A stretch of 64,000 bases of DNA, from the NCBI RefSeq assembly GCF_030052815.1, contig NC_079498.1, positions 69,178,992 through 69,242,991 on the forward strand. The letters are read 5' to 3'. The notes below the pieces were generated by a model that was not told where the DNA came from, searched no databases, and was given only the letters and a program-made list of their open reading frames with translations. Positions within the stretch are counted from its first letter, which is position 1. Each line of letters opens with the position of its first letter. A program made the position numbers and the translations under genes. The DNA is from Hevea brasiliensis (lineage: Eukaryota; Streptophyta; Magnoliopsida; Malpighiales; Euphorbiaceae). Positions 11,442 through 21,539 of this stretch are shown here, piece by piece.

Positions 11442-12113
11442 ATGGAATCACCTCAAGAATCCAACCAAAACCAGCCCTCCTTTTCAGAAAACGAAACACC
11501 AAAACCTGCTACTGATCTTGAGAATCAAAGAAACCAGGAGCTGGAAGAAGTGGAGGTGGTCTTCGACTATTCTAAAAGGGCACAGTGGCTTCGAGCTGCT
11601 GTGCTTGGTGCAAATGATGGCCTGCTTTCTACAACCTCCTTAATAATGGGCGTGGGGGCTGTTCGTAAAGATCCCAAGACCATGATTCTCACAGGTATTG
11701 CTGGTTCAGTTGGTGGTGCCTGTAGCATGGCCATTGGGGAATTTGTTTCTGTCTACTCACAATTCGACACAGAAATGGCTCAACTGAAAAGAGAGATCAG
11801 ATCTTTAAGTGAACTTGAGGCCAAGAAGACAGATTTGCCAAGCCCGTTGCAGGCTGCCCTTGCTTCAGCCATAGCCTTTGCTGTGGGAGCGGTGATACCG
11901 CTCCTTGGGGCGGTTTTTGTGAAGGATTATGTGGCGAGGGTTGGGGTTGTGATGGGTTTGGCTAGCCTTGGCTTGATAGGGTTTGGATGGCTAGGTGCAG
12001 TGTTAGGTCGTGCACCTATTGTTAGGTCATCTCTGAGGGTGTTGGTTGGTGGATGGTTAGCCATGGGAATAACTTATGGCCTTACTAAAGCTATTGGGAG
12101 TAGTGGACTTTGA
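11442..12113 (+). CDS. Vacuolar iron transporter-like protein (VIT/CCC1 family, nodulin-21-like)
   Basis: An intronless 223-residue protein. I start at ATG 11442 (MESPQESNQ) because the in-frame extension upstream has no ATG and reads through sequence that is leader in the duplicate copy. After an acidic N-terminal tail (1-45) come the family motif WLRAAVLGANDGL (49-61) and helix 1 (about 50-73). Helix 2 (80-105) contains GGACSMAIGEFVSVYSQ (91-107). A short charged cytosolic loop (108-135) follows, then three more helices (about 137-160, 164-190, 195-216) and the end KAIGSSGL. The short loop, without the long Glu-rich metal-binding domain of VIT1, places it with the plant VIT-like (VTL/nodulin-21-like) transporters. 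Members move Fe2+/Mn2+ into the vacuole. Substrate and tonoplast location are inferred from the family. Confidence 0.93.
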   Translation: MESPQESNQNQPSFSENETPKPATDLENQRNQELEEVEVVFDYSKRAQWLRAAVLGANDGLLSTTSLIMGVGAVRKDPKTMILTGIAGSVGGACSMAIGEFVSVYSQFDTEMAQLKREIRSLSELEAKKTDLPSPLQAALASAIAFAVGAVIPLLGAVFVKDYVARVGVVMGLASLGLIGFGWLGAVLGRAPIVRSSLRVLVGGWLAMGITYGLTKAIGSSGL

Positions 12114-12135
12114 TCCATAGTGGACTTTGATCCAT
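12102..12135 (+). repeat. 17-bp tandem duplication across the VIT-like stop codon
   Basis: AGTGGACTTTGATCCAT occurs at 12102-12118 and again at 12119-12135. The first copy contains the last two codons and the TGA stop (12111-12113). The second copy lies wholly in the 3' UTR, so the protein is unchanged. Confidence 0.95.
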
Positions 12136-12566
12136 CATCTCTCTATGAACAATCACTTGGTTATATATTTATTTCCAACTTATTATCTAGTATGTAAAAG
12201 ATGGCATGGAATCATTAATCAATTTTCAGCATTCTTTTCTTTTTTTTTTTTTTTTTTCAGATAATCTTTGGCTTTCTCTATGTAGAAAGCTGAAACAGGA
12301 CCTTTAGAATTGATCATGGATTTGCTTGCTTGACTTGCCAATTATTGTAGAATTAAAAGCACCCTTTTTCTTTTCTGTTTTATGGAAGTGTATCTTTTAG
12401 ATCTGTTATTGTATTTCAATAGTAAATTCATTGCCTTTCAACAAAACATGTTCGGCAGATGTTGCCACCAGTAAGTCCCTCTCCTTAAATTGCTTTGTGT
12501 CTTTTCTTTAAATAATGTTTTTTTTTTAAAAATTTTTTTAAAGCTAGTGTTTCAATTTTGTTTGTC

Positions 12567-12645
<79 letters not shown>

Positions 12646-14061
12646 TCTAATTTTTATATATATCATATTGCCTTTCTTACTCTGAATCACTCTATTTATT
12701 TAAGTTGCTTTAATATATTATTAATAATGAGATAATGCTACCAAATATATACATAATCTATCTAGTTTAATTGTTGGATGCAATTTTATAACTAGCAGAT
12801 GATATTATTGTTGATAGCTTATTGTAATTGATATATTTTAAGTGTTCAATAAAATTATGTTGTGTTACTGTTGACATATAAAATAACTCACAAATGTATA
12901 TATTATATTATTTATTTTATTATTAAAATATACATATAATTATTTTTATTATATAACATATGTAAATATTAAAATATACTTTTTTAAAAAATATAATTAT
13001 GTTTTATGCATATTATATAAGAATGAATATTATAACTAGTTTAATTTTATCTACAATATTTCTATATTAATCTATTATTTCATGTAATTTTAAAAAATTT
13101 ATTGATATAAAAAATTAATTTGAATACATAAAAATTTTATAATTAATAAAATTTTAAATATATATATAATCTAAATAAAAATAAAATCAAATCAGCTATC
13201 AATGGATGAGAAAAAAACTTAAAAAATAGAGCTAATAGAATCAACCGCTAATTTGATCCTGCAATTAGCTATTAGCATGATCAATAAATTTTACCAAATT
13301 AACACATATAAGGCATCTAGCGATACAACTATTAGATACCCCTAAAAAGTAAACTAAATACCACTTAAATCATTTCCTTAACATAAAAAAATTATTCTTT
13401 ATATTTAAAAATTTTAAAAAAATTTCGTATTGTTAATTAAAGCTTTTAATTTTATTAAATTATTCTTAAATTTTGAATAATTATATATTAGCCATTTTAT
13501 TAAAAAAATTAATTATTAAAATTAAATTAAATTGATAAATTGAAAATTTTGTCTAGAATTATAAATGTGTGCAAAAGTTTGAAATTTTAATTATTCAAAA
13601 TTGCAAAAATAATATTTTTTTATAAAATTATTAGGATTAATCAAATAATACCATAATAAACGAAAAAATTAATTACTTATAAAATAGTCAAATACTATTT
13701 AAAAAATATGTAAATTAATTCGACTATTATTCAATTGACAAGTGCATTTACTCGCCAATTAACTTGTTGACTAGTGCTTAAAAAAAAAAAAAAGTTGTAT
13801 TCGGAGACTATATATGCAAAAGTATGTGAAAATATATCCTTTATGCATCTCTGATTCTTAGTATGAATAGTCTATTTTTCAATTATACTTAGAAAGCCAA
13901 CACAATATAAATGGTCATGAAAGCTAAGCTAATTCTTAATATCACGTTGATATTACAATTAATATTAAAATTTATAACAATGATATTTAACATCTCTAAA
14001 TATTTAATGCTAAAAAAAATCAAAATCTGTTATATATTGTCAAGAACTTGGGTTAATATTA
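12136..14061. other. 3' UTR and AT-rich intergenic spacer
   Basis: T-run at about 12238-12257. Very AT-rich beyond 12650. I see no gene. Poly(A) signals for the VIT-like gene cannot be singled out in such AT-rich sequence. Confidence 0.6.
12569..12642. repeat. (TA)n microsatellite
   Basis: An uninterrupted TA dinucleotide run of about 37 units in the spacer downstream of the VIT-like gene. It is likely polymorphic. Confidence 0.95.
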
Positions 14062-14421
14062 TGGGGAAATTAAAAAAAAAAATCTTGTATTTTTTTAATT
14101 TTTTAAATTTTATCCTATACTTTTAAAATTATCAATTATACCCTATATTTGGGAAGTCGTCCAATTCTACCCTACCATTACTCAAACCATTAAATGAGCA
14201 ATGAAAATGCCACATCACTCAAACATAACTCCCATGTGGTATGCCACATCAACCCCTAAGATAATCCCATTTGAATCCCTAAAAACCCCACAAGGCCCAA
14301 ATTGTCCTACACGGAACCCACAAAGCTCTCTGTTCTTTCTTCCCCATTCTCTATACTTGAAGAAACTGTAGTTCTTCACTCTCCTCAACTTAGACACTTT
14401 ATTCTAATAAAATGGCTGCTA

Positions 14422-14426
14422 TTTTG
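14422..14426. repeat. Target site duplication TTTTG, left copy
   Basis: Five bases immediately before TGTAAC of the solo LTR. They are identical to 18227-18231. Confidence 0.9.
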
Positions 14427-15962
14427 TGTAACACCCCTATGTTCGGTAGTGCGTTCTATTGTTCCGGTGACCAGTGTTGTCCGGACAGCTAGGATGCCTA
14501 GAACTACACTTCGATATGAGTGAGGAGACATAAAATAATGAAATACAAGAAAAGAAAATACAAGAAAAACAAAGGAAAAATAATAGCAAAGAAATGTAAC
14601 CAAGTTAAGCGAGCCGAGAACCCTAGCGATGGGTGACCGCATCGGGAAGTCACGGCGTGGACTGTTGACTAGCCCTGGACTGTGGGAGACCCTGAAAAAT
14701 ATTTTTAAGACTTAAAGAGACATCAATTGAAGTATAAATATCATTAGAAATATCAAAGAAAAATTAATTAATTAGTACAAAGAAAAGTGAGAAATCGAAA
14801 AACGGACAAAACCCGGTGTTACCGAAAAATCGGGAATGCAACCCGAACAGGGGCATTGTGGTCATTTGACATCCCGAGTTGTCTTTTGACCTAAATGTCC
14901 ATTGAAAATACATTATATTATATTTGGAAAATGTCATGAAAAATTAAATTAGTGGTACCTAATGTAAATAGCAAAAATGGGGTTCAAATTGAGTAAATAA
15001 CACTTTAAAACATATTAAATCATTATTTAGGGTGAGTGGAGCACTATGGATTAAATTAAACATTAAGTGGGCAGGTGTAAACCCACTAAACACTTCATCA
15101 TCTTCATTCCTCCTTCCATGCCGAAATGAAGAGCTTGAAAATCCTCCATGGCCGATTTGCTTGAAGCTTCTTAATCTCCATCATTTCCACCTCCACACAC
15201 TAAAGTCATTTCACTAATTTTGATCCCCACCTCACAAGGAAGAAGTAGATACTAAAATCAAGGGAGTTTGGTGAAGATTCAACAAGCCTCATCAATAGGT
15301 AAGTTTGTGTTTTTTATTTTTGTTTTATTAAAGTTTATAAGGATGTTATGGGTATTTGATTTATGGAGAGATTTTTGAGGTTTGATGTTTAAAGGGGGAT
15401 GTGTACTTTTGGCAGCCATGGAAACTCCTTGAAGACAGTTTATTTTTGCTTGTAAATGATGGATTAAAGGATTGATTAAATGTTTATGTGTGTAGGAAAT
15501 TATTTGGGTGATGTATACTTAGTATATGTGAATGTGTATTTGAAATTTGAAGCTTGGGAATTAATGGAATGTAAATGCATGAATCGGCAGCCTGGTTTGG
15601 TGAACCATAAGGATGTTATTTTATGTTTGGATTATGGTATAATAATGTTGAATTGTGATGGTTGTTATGGCAGCTTGGGTATATGTGTGATGGTGTGAGG
15701 TTGGACATGTAAATGAGCATGAATAGGTGGTTAAATTATTGTAATTGAATTTGACAAATTCTGCACTTTATGGTGTATGTTGAATGTGATTATAAGCTGC
15801 CAAAATGATCAACAATATGTGGGAAAATATGTTTAGGTTATGGTACAAACCAGAATGGGCATGAATGTGAAGTTTGGTAAGTGTTAAAGGTGACCTTTGA
15901 TGAGTATGAACAAAATACAATAGGGCTGTTTGTGTTTTGGGCTTAGAACCTTAAGTGTGTGG

Positions 15963-16013
15963 CTCCAATTGGTATGAGACCAATTGGAGGTGAAACTAGG
16001 CACAAAATGTGCC
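15963..16013 (+). other. Conserved inverted-repeat pair in the LTR middle (solo LTR copy)
   Basis: Arms CTCCAATTGGT (15963-15973) and ACCAATTGGAG (15979-15989) form a perfect 11-bp inverted repeat with a 5-nt loop. GGCACA (15999-16004) and TGTGCC (16008-16013) form a second one. Equivalent sites occur in other LTRs near 4552, 28360, 38200, 46650 and 63435. Confidence 0.7.
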
Positions 16014-17584
16014 AACTTTCATGAAGGAAGCTTGCCAAAATTCTGCTTGTAAGGTAACTTGAAAAATGACCCAATCCGGATTAGTGCAATTAAGGCCTCA
16101 AAATTGACCAATTGGGCAGCAGTTAGTGTTTAGGCCATAACTCATTCAAACCAGGTCCAATTGACCTGAAATTTTGACCATGAATAGTTAAATCCTATAT
16201 CTACAAGTCTTATGAAGACACCAAAGTCCAGAAATGACCATAAGCAAGTCAAACAGCTTGCACAAGTTTGGGTCCAAAAACTGGCCGAACCAAAATTGAC
16301 CTAAAATGACCTAAAGTGACCAATTTTGATGCATTTTGACCAGCAATAGTAAAATGACCATAACTTGGTCTACATAACTCAGAATGACCTGAAATTTTGC
16401 CCCGCGTGCAATAAGACATAGATCTACAAGTTTGTAGTTTTGACCAAAACCCGAAAACTGAGGAAACTAGGTCGTTCGGCTAAGTCAAACTAGTATTCTG
16501 GAATCCAGCAAATTGCAAGAAAATGCAAGATACATGGAAATGAGTTTGGTAACATGTACTAACCCTAAAAGACTATTGAATGTGACATATTAGTAACATT
16601 AAAACCTAATTTACCTAGAATGCATCGATGGTCGACATATTAGGTTGACTAAGCAAATAGTAGAATTCAGTGAATTAATTATCAAGCATTATCGTTTGAG
16701 ACAGTTTAAATGAGTACTAAAACACCTCAAATTGTGTTTCTCAGTTAGCAAAGACTCAGGGAAAGGGAAGGAAACACTGAGTCAAGGCCAGGAGACAGTT
16801 ATCAGAGGTTTGTGCACAACAGTTATTTCTTTTGAATTTTTCAATTGAATTAAATTATGACTACTTGTATATTATTGTTTTCAATTATGGAAATGTGTTT
16901 GAATGGATACTTATTGCTTGAAAAGCATTGTAAATGGTTTGAAACTGTGGAAAAATTGATTTAGTGTGATTTGTGAAAATTGAAGTTAATTATGAATTGT
17001 ATTGCCATTTTGTGAATGAAATTATGACTTTAGAAATTTATTGGATTCTCACGAATCATTTGAATAAAATGTTTGGAATTGATTTTGTGTTCACACTTAG
17101 CATGACAGTATCACATTATTCCTTTTCAATTTATGGGGTTGTGATCATTTATTTTTCTCCCTCTCTAGTTTACCAGTTGAGGTTGTAGATCGGATGAGTA
17201 CTCATTATATAGCTAGCTTCCTTCCTCATTGATTTCGATTAGTGGGGTTGTGATTGCTTTATCGTGGTGTACAACGCGGCATTGATCGAAAAATTGTGTC
17301 ATGGATTAAGTTGTGTATGAATTGGCAACACTGTATTCTTAAATTATTTGACTAAATTGTGTTATTATGAGTTTCGATAATTTGTGAAATGGAGTTTAAA
17401 TTCTTATTGACATTCACTGTCTTTTGAATTTAACTATGTTTTGATTACTGAGATTTATTGTGATATTGTGTTAAATTCCTTATGACATTAATTGTCTTGA
17501 ATTTAACTATGGTTTTACGTATCCATCATTTATATGATTTATGAATTGTGATTTAAAGCTGTAATTGGTTAATGTTGTGCACCA

Positions 17585-17624
17585 CTGAGACATTGTCTCA
17601 GCGATAGCTTTTCATTGCTGTCGC
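17585..17624 (+). other. Conserved tandem hairpin of the LTR, copy 3
   Basis: First stem CTGAGAC (17585-17591) / GTCTCAG (17595-17601): three inner positions differ from copy 1 and all still pair. Second stem GCGATAGC (17601-17608) / GCTGTCGC (17617-17624). Confidence 0.75.
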
Positions 17625-18226
17625 AGGTAGACAGACGGACAGGGCAGCAGACTAGGTTGCTAGTGCATTCAGCGAGAGATCATCGGGTATATTGAGTATA
17701 CCACATTTTGCATTTTGTACTGTAATGTATGTTCACTGTATATATATATTGTTCTTGGTTTTGAGCAGTTGTAAATTAAAATTGTACATTGAAGTTGTAA
17801 AATAAATTATGAGTTATCTTGGCTTGTAAAATTTGTACTGTATTTTTTTTTATCTCAGTCTTTGAAAAATTATTGGGGATTTGAGTTGAGAAAAATATTG
17901 TGGTGTTTAACTATTGGAGTTGAGATTGAGAAAAATATTGAAGTGCTTTTTACAAGTTTTCTGAAGAACTGTTTTATCCAAAATATAGATGGCACTCTGC
18001 CAAAATTTTTATAGAAGTCACTAATAGTCCAAATGTGTTAGCTATTTCACTTCAGTTCAAAAAGGTTTTTAACACCTGTAAATTGTGCTCACCACTGTAA
18101 AAAGAAGTAAGAAAAGTTTTAAAATCCCTTGTAGTATATTTAATAGGTTATCAGTAGATGAAGTTGGTAATTCATTAGGTATACTACGGGATCATGTTAT
18201 GCCTTACATAGGGGTAGGGTGTGACA

Positions 18227-18231
18227 TTTTG
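18227..18231. repeat. Target site duplication TTTTG, right copy
   Basis: Five bases immediately after GTGACA of the solo LTR. They are identical to 14422-14426. Confidence 0.9.
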
Positions 18232-18888
18232 TCTTCAAGTGAGATGTCGCTTGCTCTAAGTGAAGAGGTGTCAGCTTATTCTATGGTTATGAGCAGACAT
18301 GGGGTGAGAGCATCACTCTATACTTCATGGACAATGGGCAATTCAAGGCAAAGGATTTTCAGATGTGGATATTGGGAGGTAAATATATTTGAGTTGTTGC
18401 ATGATGTTTTAGGTTTGTTCACGAATAAATACCAAACTAACAGAGAAGTGGGAATTTATCAATTATTTTGTGGGTGGGTGATGGACAGGGAAATGACTGT
18501 GCCTTTTTCAGTGGTATGATCCGCCATGCTTTGGATATAAGAAAGAGATCCTTACCTTTTTGTTGAGGCAGAGAAATTCACTAAAGTAGAAAATAAAAGT
18601 CTTAAAAGTTCTCAATAACAAAGTGACAGATAAATGGGCAGTGAAAAATGAGAAGTGTGAGAAAATGGAAAACACTCAACATTCAATTATAAAGCATAAT
18701 TGAAGAGTTGACAAAGTCAAAGAAAATATTACAAATTGAAATCTTGGAATTGAAGAAAGTGTTGGGGCTACAGGGGAGAAAAGTGTGTGGTTTATTTTAT
18801 GTTAGTTATATTGGTTGTGATTTATGTGTTGAATTTGAAAATTTATGGTAATAGGGTGAATGGAACTAGGCTGTTTATGTTGCCTTGA

Positions 18889-19340
18889 ATGTAAAGGGTT
18901 GTGTATGTGTATTTCTATGTAAAATTTATTTCCTAGTTGAATGAAATTATGATTTGATTCTATTTTGCTCAATTTGTGCTCAATAAGTGATTGCATCAAA
19001 GTGACAGATAGTAAATGAGCTAAAAATTAAAACCATAAACTGAACTGAAAAACCAAATGCATTAACACTAAAAGTTATTCATTACCATTGTTGCCATTTA
19101 CAAGCTAGGTCCCAAACATCTTCTCCATAAACTATGTTTATATCACATAAAAAATTACTAATTACATTCATTTAAAGCAACTGTACTAATCCCACAGCTA
19201 GTGTTTGTATCACTGAACAAAGAGTTATGAAAATAAACAATTGAAGCATCTATACTACTCCCATAGCCATTTACAAGTTAAATGATCCCAACATCAATTT
19301 GGAGTTGCATTTGTGTGAGGATTAATCTTCGGCTACCTAC
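18889..19340. other. Spacer between the two convergent MULE genes
   Basis: No coding signal. It should contain the 3' UTRs of both genes. A weak internal repetition (the GCCATTTACAAG motif near 19097 and 19268) is present. Confidence 0.5.
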
Positions 19341-20108
19341 TTATGCTTGGTTAATATCTACACCAATTGGACCACTTTCTGCCACTGCTCCTTTGCCACC
19401 TGTTGCTCCATTACCTGTAGTGCTTAATCCATCATTCAATCTCACATCATTAACTGCATTCATTTGTCCAGTCATTTGCAATTGCACACAATTAGACTTT
19501 GTCCCAATAAATTGCACCCCATATATGTCGATTTATAAACATACCCCGTAATACATGTTTCCAGTATCTTGAAAAACTCTTATCCCGTGTACTTGTTTCA
19601 TCTACAGATATAAACAATAGCTGTTAGTGATATCCAACATTTTTTAAACATTTATAGTATAATATAATAAGTATGCTTAGTAATTAAGCTATGAGTACCT
19701 TTCTTCTTTCTTTCAATGGTATGTCATCTTGCTCAATATTGACTGGAATTATGTCATTTTTTTTTTGGCCTCTTTTTTAATGTATCATGAAAGTTTCTTG
19801 GTGTTGCTCCAGTTTTGCCTACAAGTGGAAGCCTCACTCTCTTTTTCTGTATGTACAATAATAACCATTGATTAAAGTTATAACACATTAATGGAAGTAT
19901 ATCAAAGAATACACATATGCCAAAATACTTATAGCTGCAGTATTGCACTCAAGTCCACTGTTATCAGGTACAATGAACTGTAGATTCTTGCAAGATCTTT
20001 TGTTGTGACCATAGGTGCTATACTTTTTGCATTTCATCGTCAAACTAGACCTTGTTAACTTGGAAGTCCCATTTTTCTGCTTAACTCTACTTCTGTCTTC
20101 ATTTGGAT
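19341..20108 (-). pseudogene. MULE (MuDR-type) transposase, C-terminal part
   Basis: Read on the minus strand from 20108. A basic stretch leads to a zinc-knuckle-like motif YGHNKRSCK within about 19987-20031, typical of the C-terminus of mudrA-like transposases. The second knuckle Cys is Tyr. Further on, a Gly/Asn-rich tail ends at TAA 19341-19343 (last residues GVDINQA). Low-complexity, non-coding-looking sequence between about 19560 and 19940 is probably intron. The preceding SWIM zinc-finger region, expected after the part at 29959, is missing. It was lost together with the end of the neighbouring LTR. Confidence 0.65.
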
Positions 20109-21488
20109 ATAACTACTTCCAAAATACACCAAATGCAGTCACAATTCACAAGTTCAATCCCAATAATATATACTCATAAATACTTCTAATTATCACACAT
20201 ACTTCCATCACCAATTCACATACTTTATCACCACTATTCCACACACATGTGCTGCCATTTTTCTTTTGTACAATACTTCAACAACATTTCATGAATTTGA
20301 ACATTATCAATTTCCATTTTAAGGCTGCCCAAAAATTACACATACACATCAACTTCCATTTTCACTTTTCAAGCTTAACATTCAAACTTCACACATGGAA
20401 TTCAACTTCAATACAATTAAACATTTAAATCAACTTCCTAGCTACCATTTATATGCAAAAATAAGCTGTACATGGTGAGGTTCCATGGCTGCCGAAATGG
20501 CTCAACTCCAATAATTCATTAAACATAAAAAAATTCTTCCATAAATCAATTACCCATAACCTTAGTTACACTTTTAATGAAACAAGAATTGAAAATAACC
20601 ACTTACCTCTTTTGAAGCTTTTTTAAAACTCACCAAAACTTATCTTTCTTGCTCCCTTATTGCTGTCCAAGGTGTGTAGGTAAGGTTTAGTGAAGGAACC
20701 TAGTGAAAAAGATGGCTAAATCATGGTTGCATGGAGGTCCTTCCATTGCTAGCAATGGTGGTTTGGAAGGGATTTTGAATTCGGCAAGGTGAGGACTTGA
20801 GGAAGAGAGAGTGTTGCAGAATGTTAGTGGGACAAATTCTAGTTTTTTAATGCTTTAGATATTCCATAGTGGTCCACTAAGTGATTAAAGAATCTAAGTT
20901 AATGTTAAACTTCCATTTATTCCACATTATACCCATAATTTTTTTTATTTATATAACACATAATATTTCATTTTTAATAGGGTCCCCAAATTTAAATACT
21001 ATTTATTTTTAATGGACACTTAGGTCAAAAGGCAACTCAAGGTGTCAATTGACCACAATGCCCCTATTCAGGTTGCATTCTCGATTTTTCGGTAACACCG
21101 AGTTTTGTCGTTTTCTCGATTTCTCGTTTTTCTTTGTACTAATTAATTAGTTTTTCTTTGATATTTTTAATGACATTTATACTTCAATAAATCTTTAATT
21201 ATGTCTCGAAACTAAATTCTAAGGGTTCCCTGCAGTCCTGGGGTCGGCTATTGCCTGCGCTGTAACTTCCCCGTGGGGTCACCCATCGCTGCGGTGCTGG
21301 CTCGTTTAACTTAGTTTCATTTTATTGCTATTATTTTTCCTTTGTTTTTCTTGTATTTTCCTTTCTTGTATTTCATTATTTTATGTCTCCTCACTACCAT
21401 TTAAATGTAGTTCTAGGCATTCTAACTGTCCGGATAGACACGGGTCACTAGAACAGTAGAACACACTACCGAACATAGGGGTGTTACA
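20109..21488 (-). repeat. Gypsy-B 3' LTR, truncated (1380 of about 3600 bp)
   Basis: It starts (minus strand) TGTAACACCCC at 21488 and matches the first part of the 5' LTR (29958 down to about 28580). Homology stops at about 20109 against transposase sequence. The missing 2.2 kb of LTR and the missing transposase segment point to one deletion spanning the junction. Confidence 0.85.
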
Positions 21489-21531
21489 ATTCTCTCCCCC
21501 TTCAAATAAATTTCATCTCGAAATTTTACTT
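21489..21531 (-). other. Gypsy-B polypurine tract and pre-PPT palindrome
   Basis: On the minus strand, AAATTTCGAGATGAAATTT is followed by GAAGGGGGAGAGAAT and then the LTR start at 21488. It is the same arrangement as at 3439-3484. Confidence 0.75.
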
Positions 21532-21539
21532 GGCATCAG

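Larger units (their letters stand above)
14427..18226 (+). mobile_element. Solo LTR of the Gypsy-1/Gypsy-B family (3800 bp)
   Basis: A full-length LTR, TGTAAC to GTGACA, with no primer site or internal region on either side and a perfect 5-bp target duplication (TTTTG). It is collinear with the 3' LTR of Gypsy-1 but lacks both expanded tandem arrays. Solo LTRs arise when the two LTRs of an element recombine and delete the interior. It sits in the fifth codon of a GRF zinc-finger gene. Confidence 0.95.
14412..18888 (+). pseudogene. GRF zinc-finger / membrane-segment gene, interrupted by a solo LTR
   Basis: Exon 1 is 14412-14426 plus 18232-18378. Its first five codons (MAAIL) lie left of the solo LTR and the frame continues exactly on the right after the target duplication. 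The GRF-type motif is visible: LYTSWTMGNSRQRIFRC, then GYWEWYDPP across the intron. The intron is 18379-18511 (GT...AG, 133 bp, phase 0). Exon 2 starts TGG TAT GAT at 18512 and hits TAG at 18587-18589. Beyond it, in shifted frames, are a Leu/Lys-rich coiled-coil-like piece (about 18725-18775) and a hydrophobic segment VVYFMLVILVVIYVL (about 18787-18831). This order (GRF, coil, C-terminal membrane helix) is that of many small plant GRF proteins. The first expected Cys pair is not intact. The LTR, the stop and the frameshifts make it a pseudogene. Confidence 0.7.

Noticed and set aside
13911..14126. 71-codon open frame
   Set aside because: Extreme AT-rich composition and poly-Lys/Phe/Asn reading; no support as a gene.
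18085..18519. Open frame of 144 codons on +
   Set aside because: Its first half is the end of the solo LTR. Only the part after 18232 is coding, as exon 1 of the GRF gene, and the last part reads through the intron.
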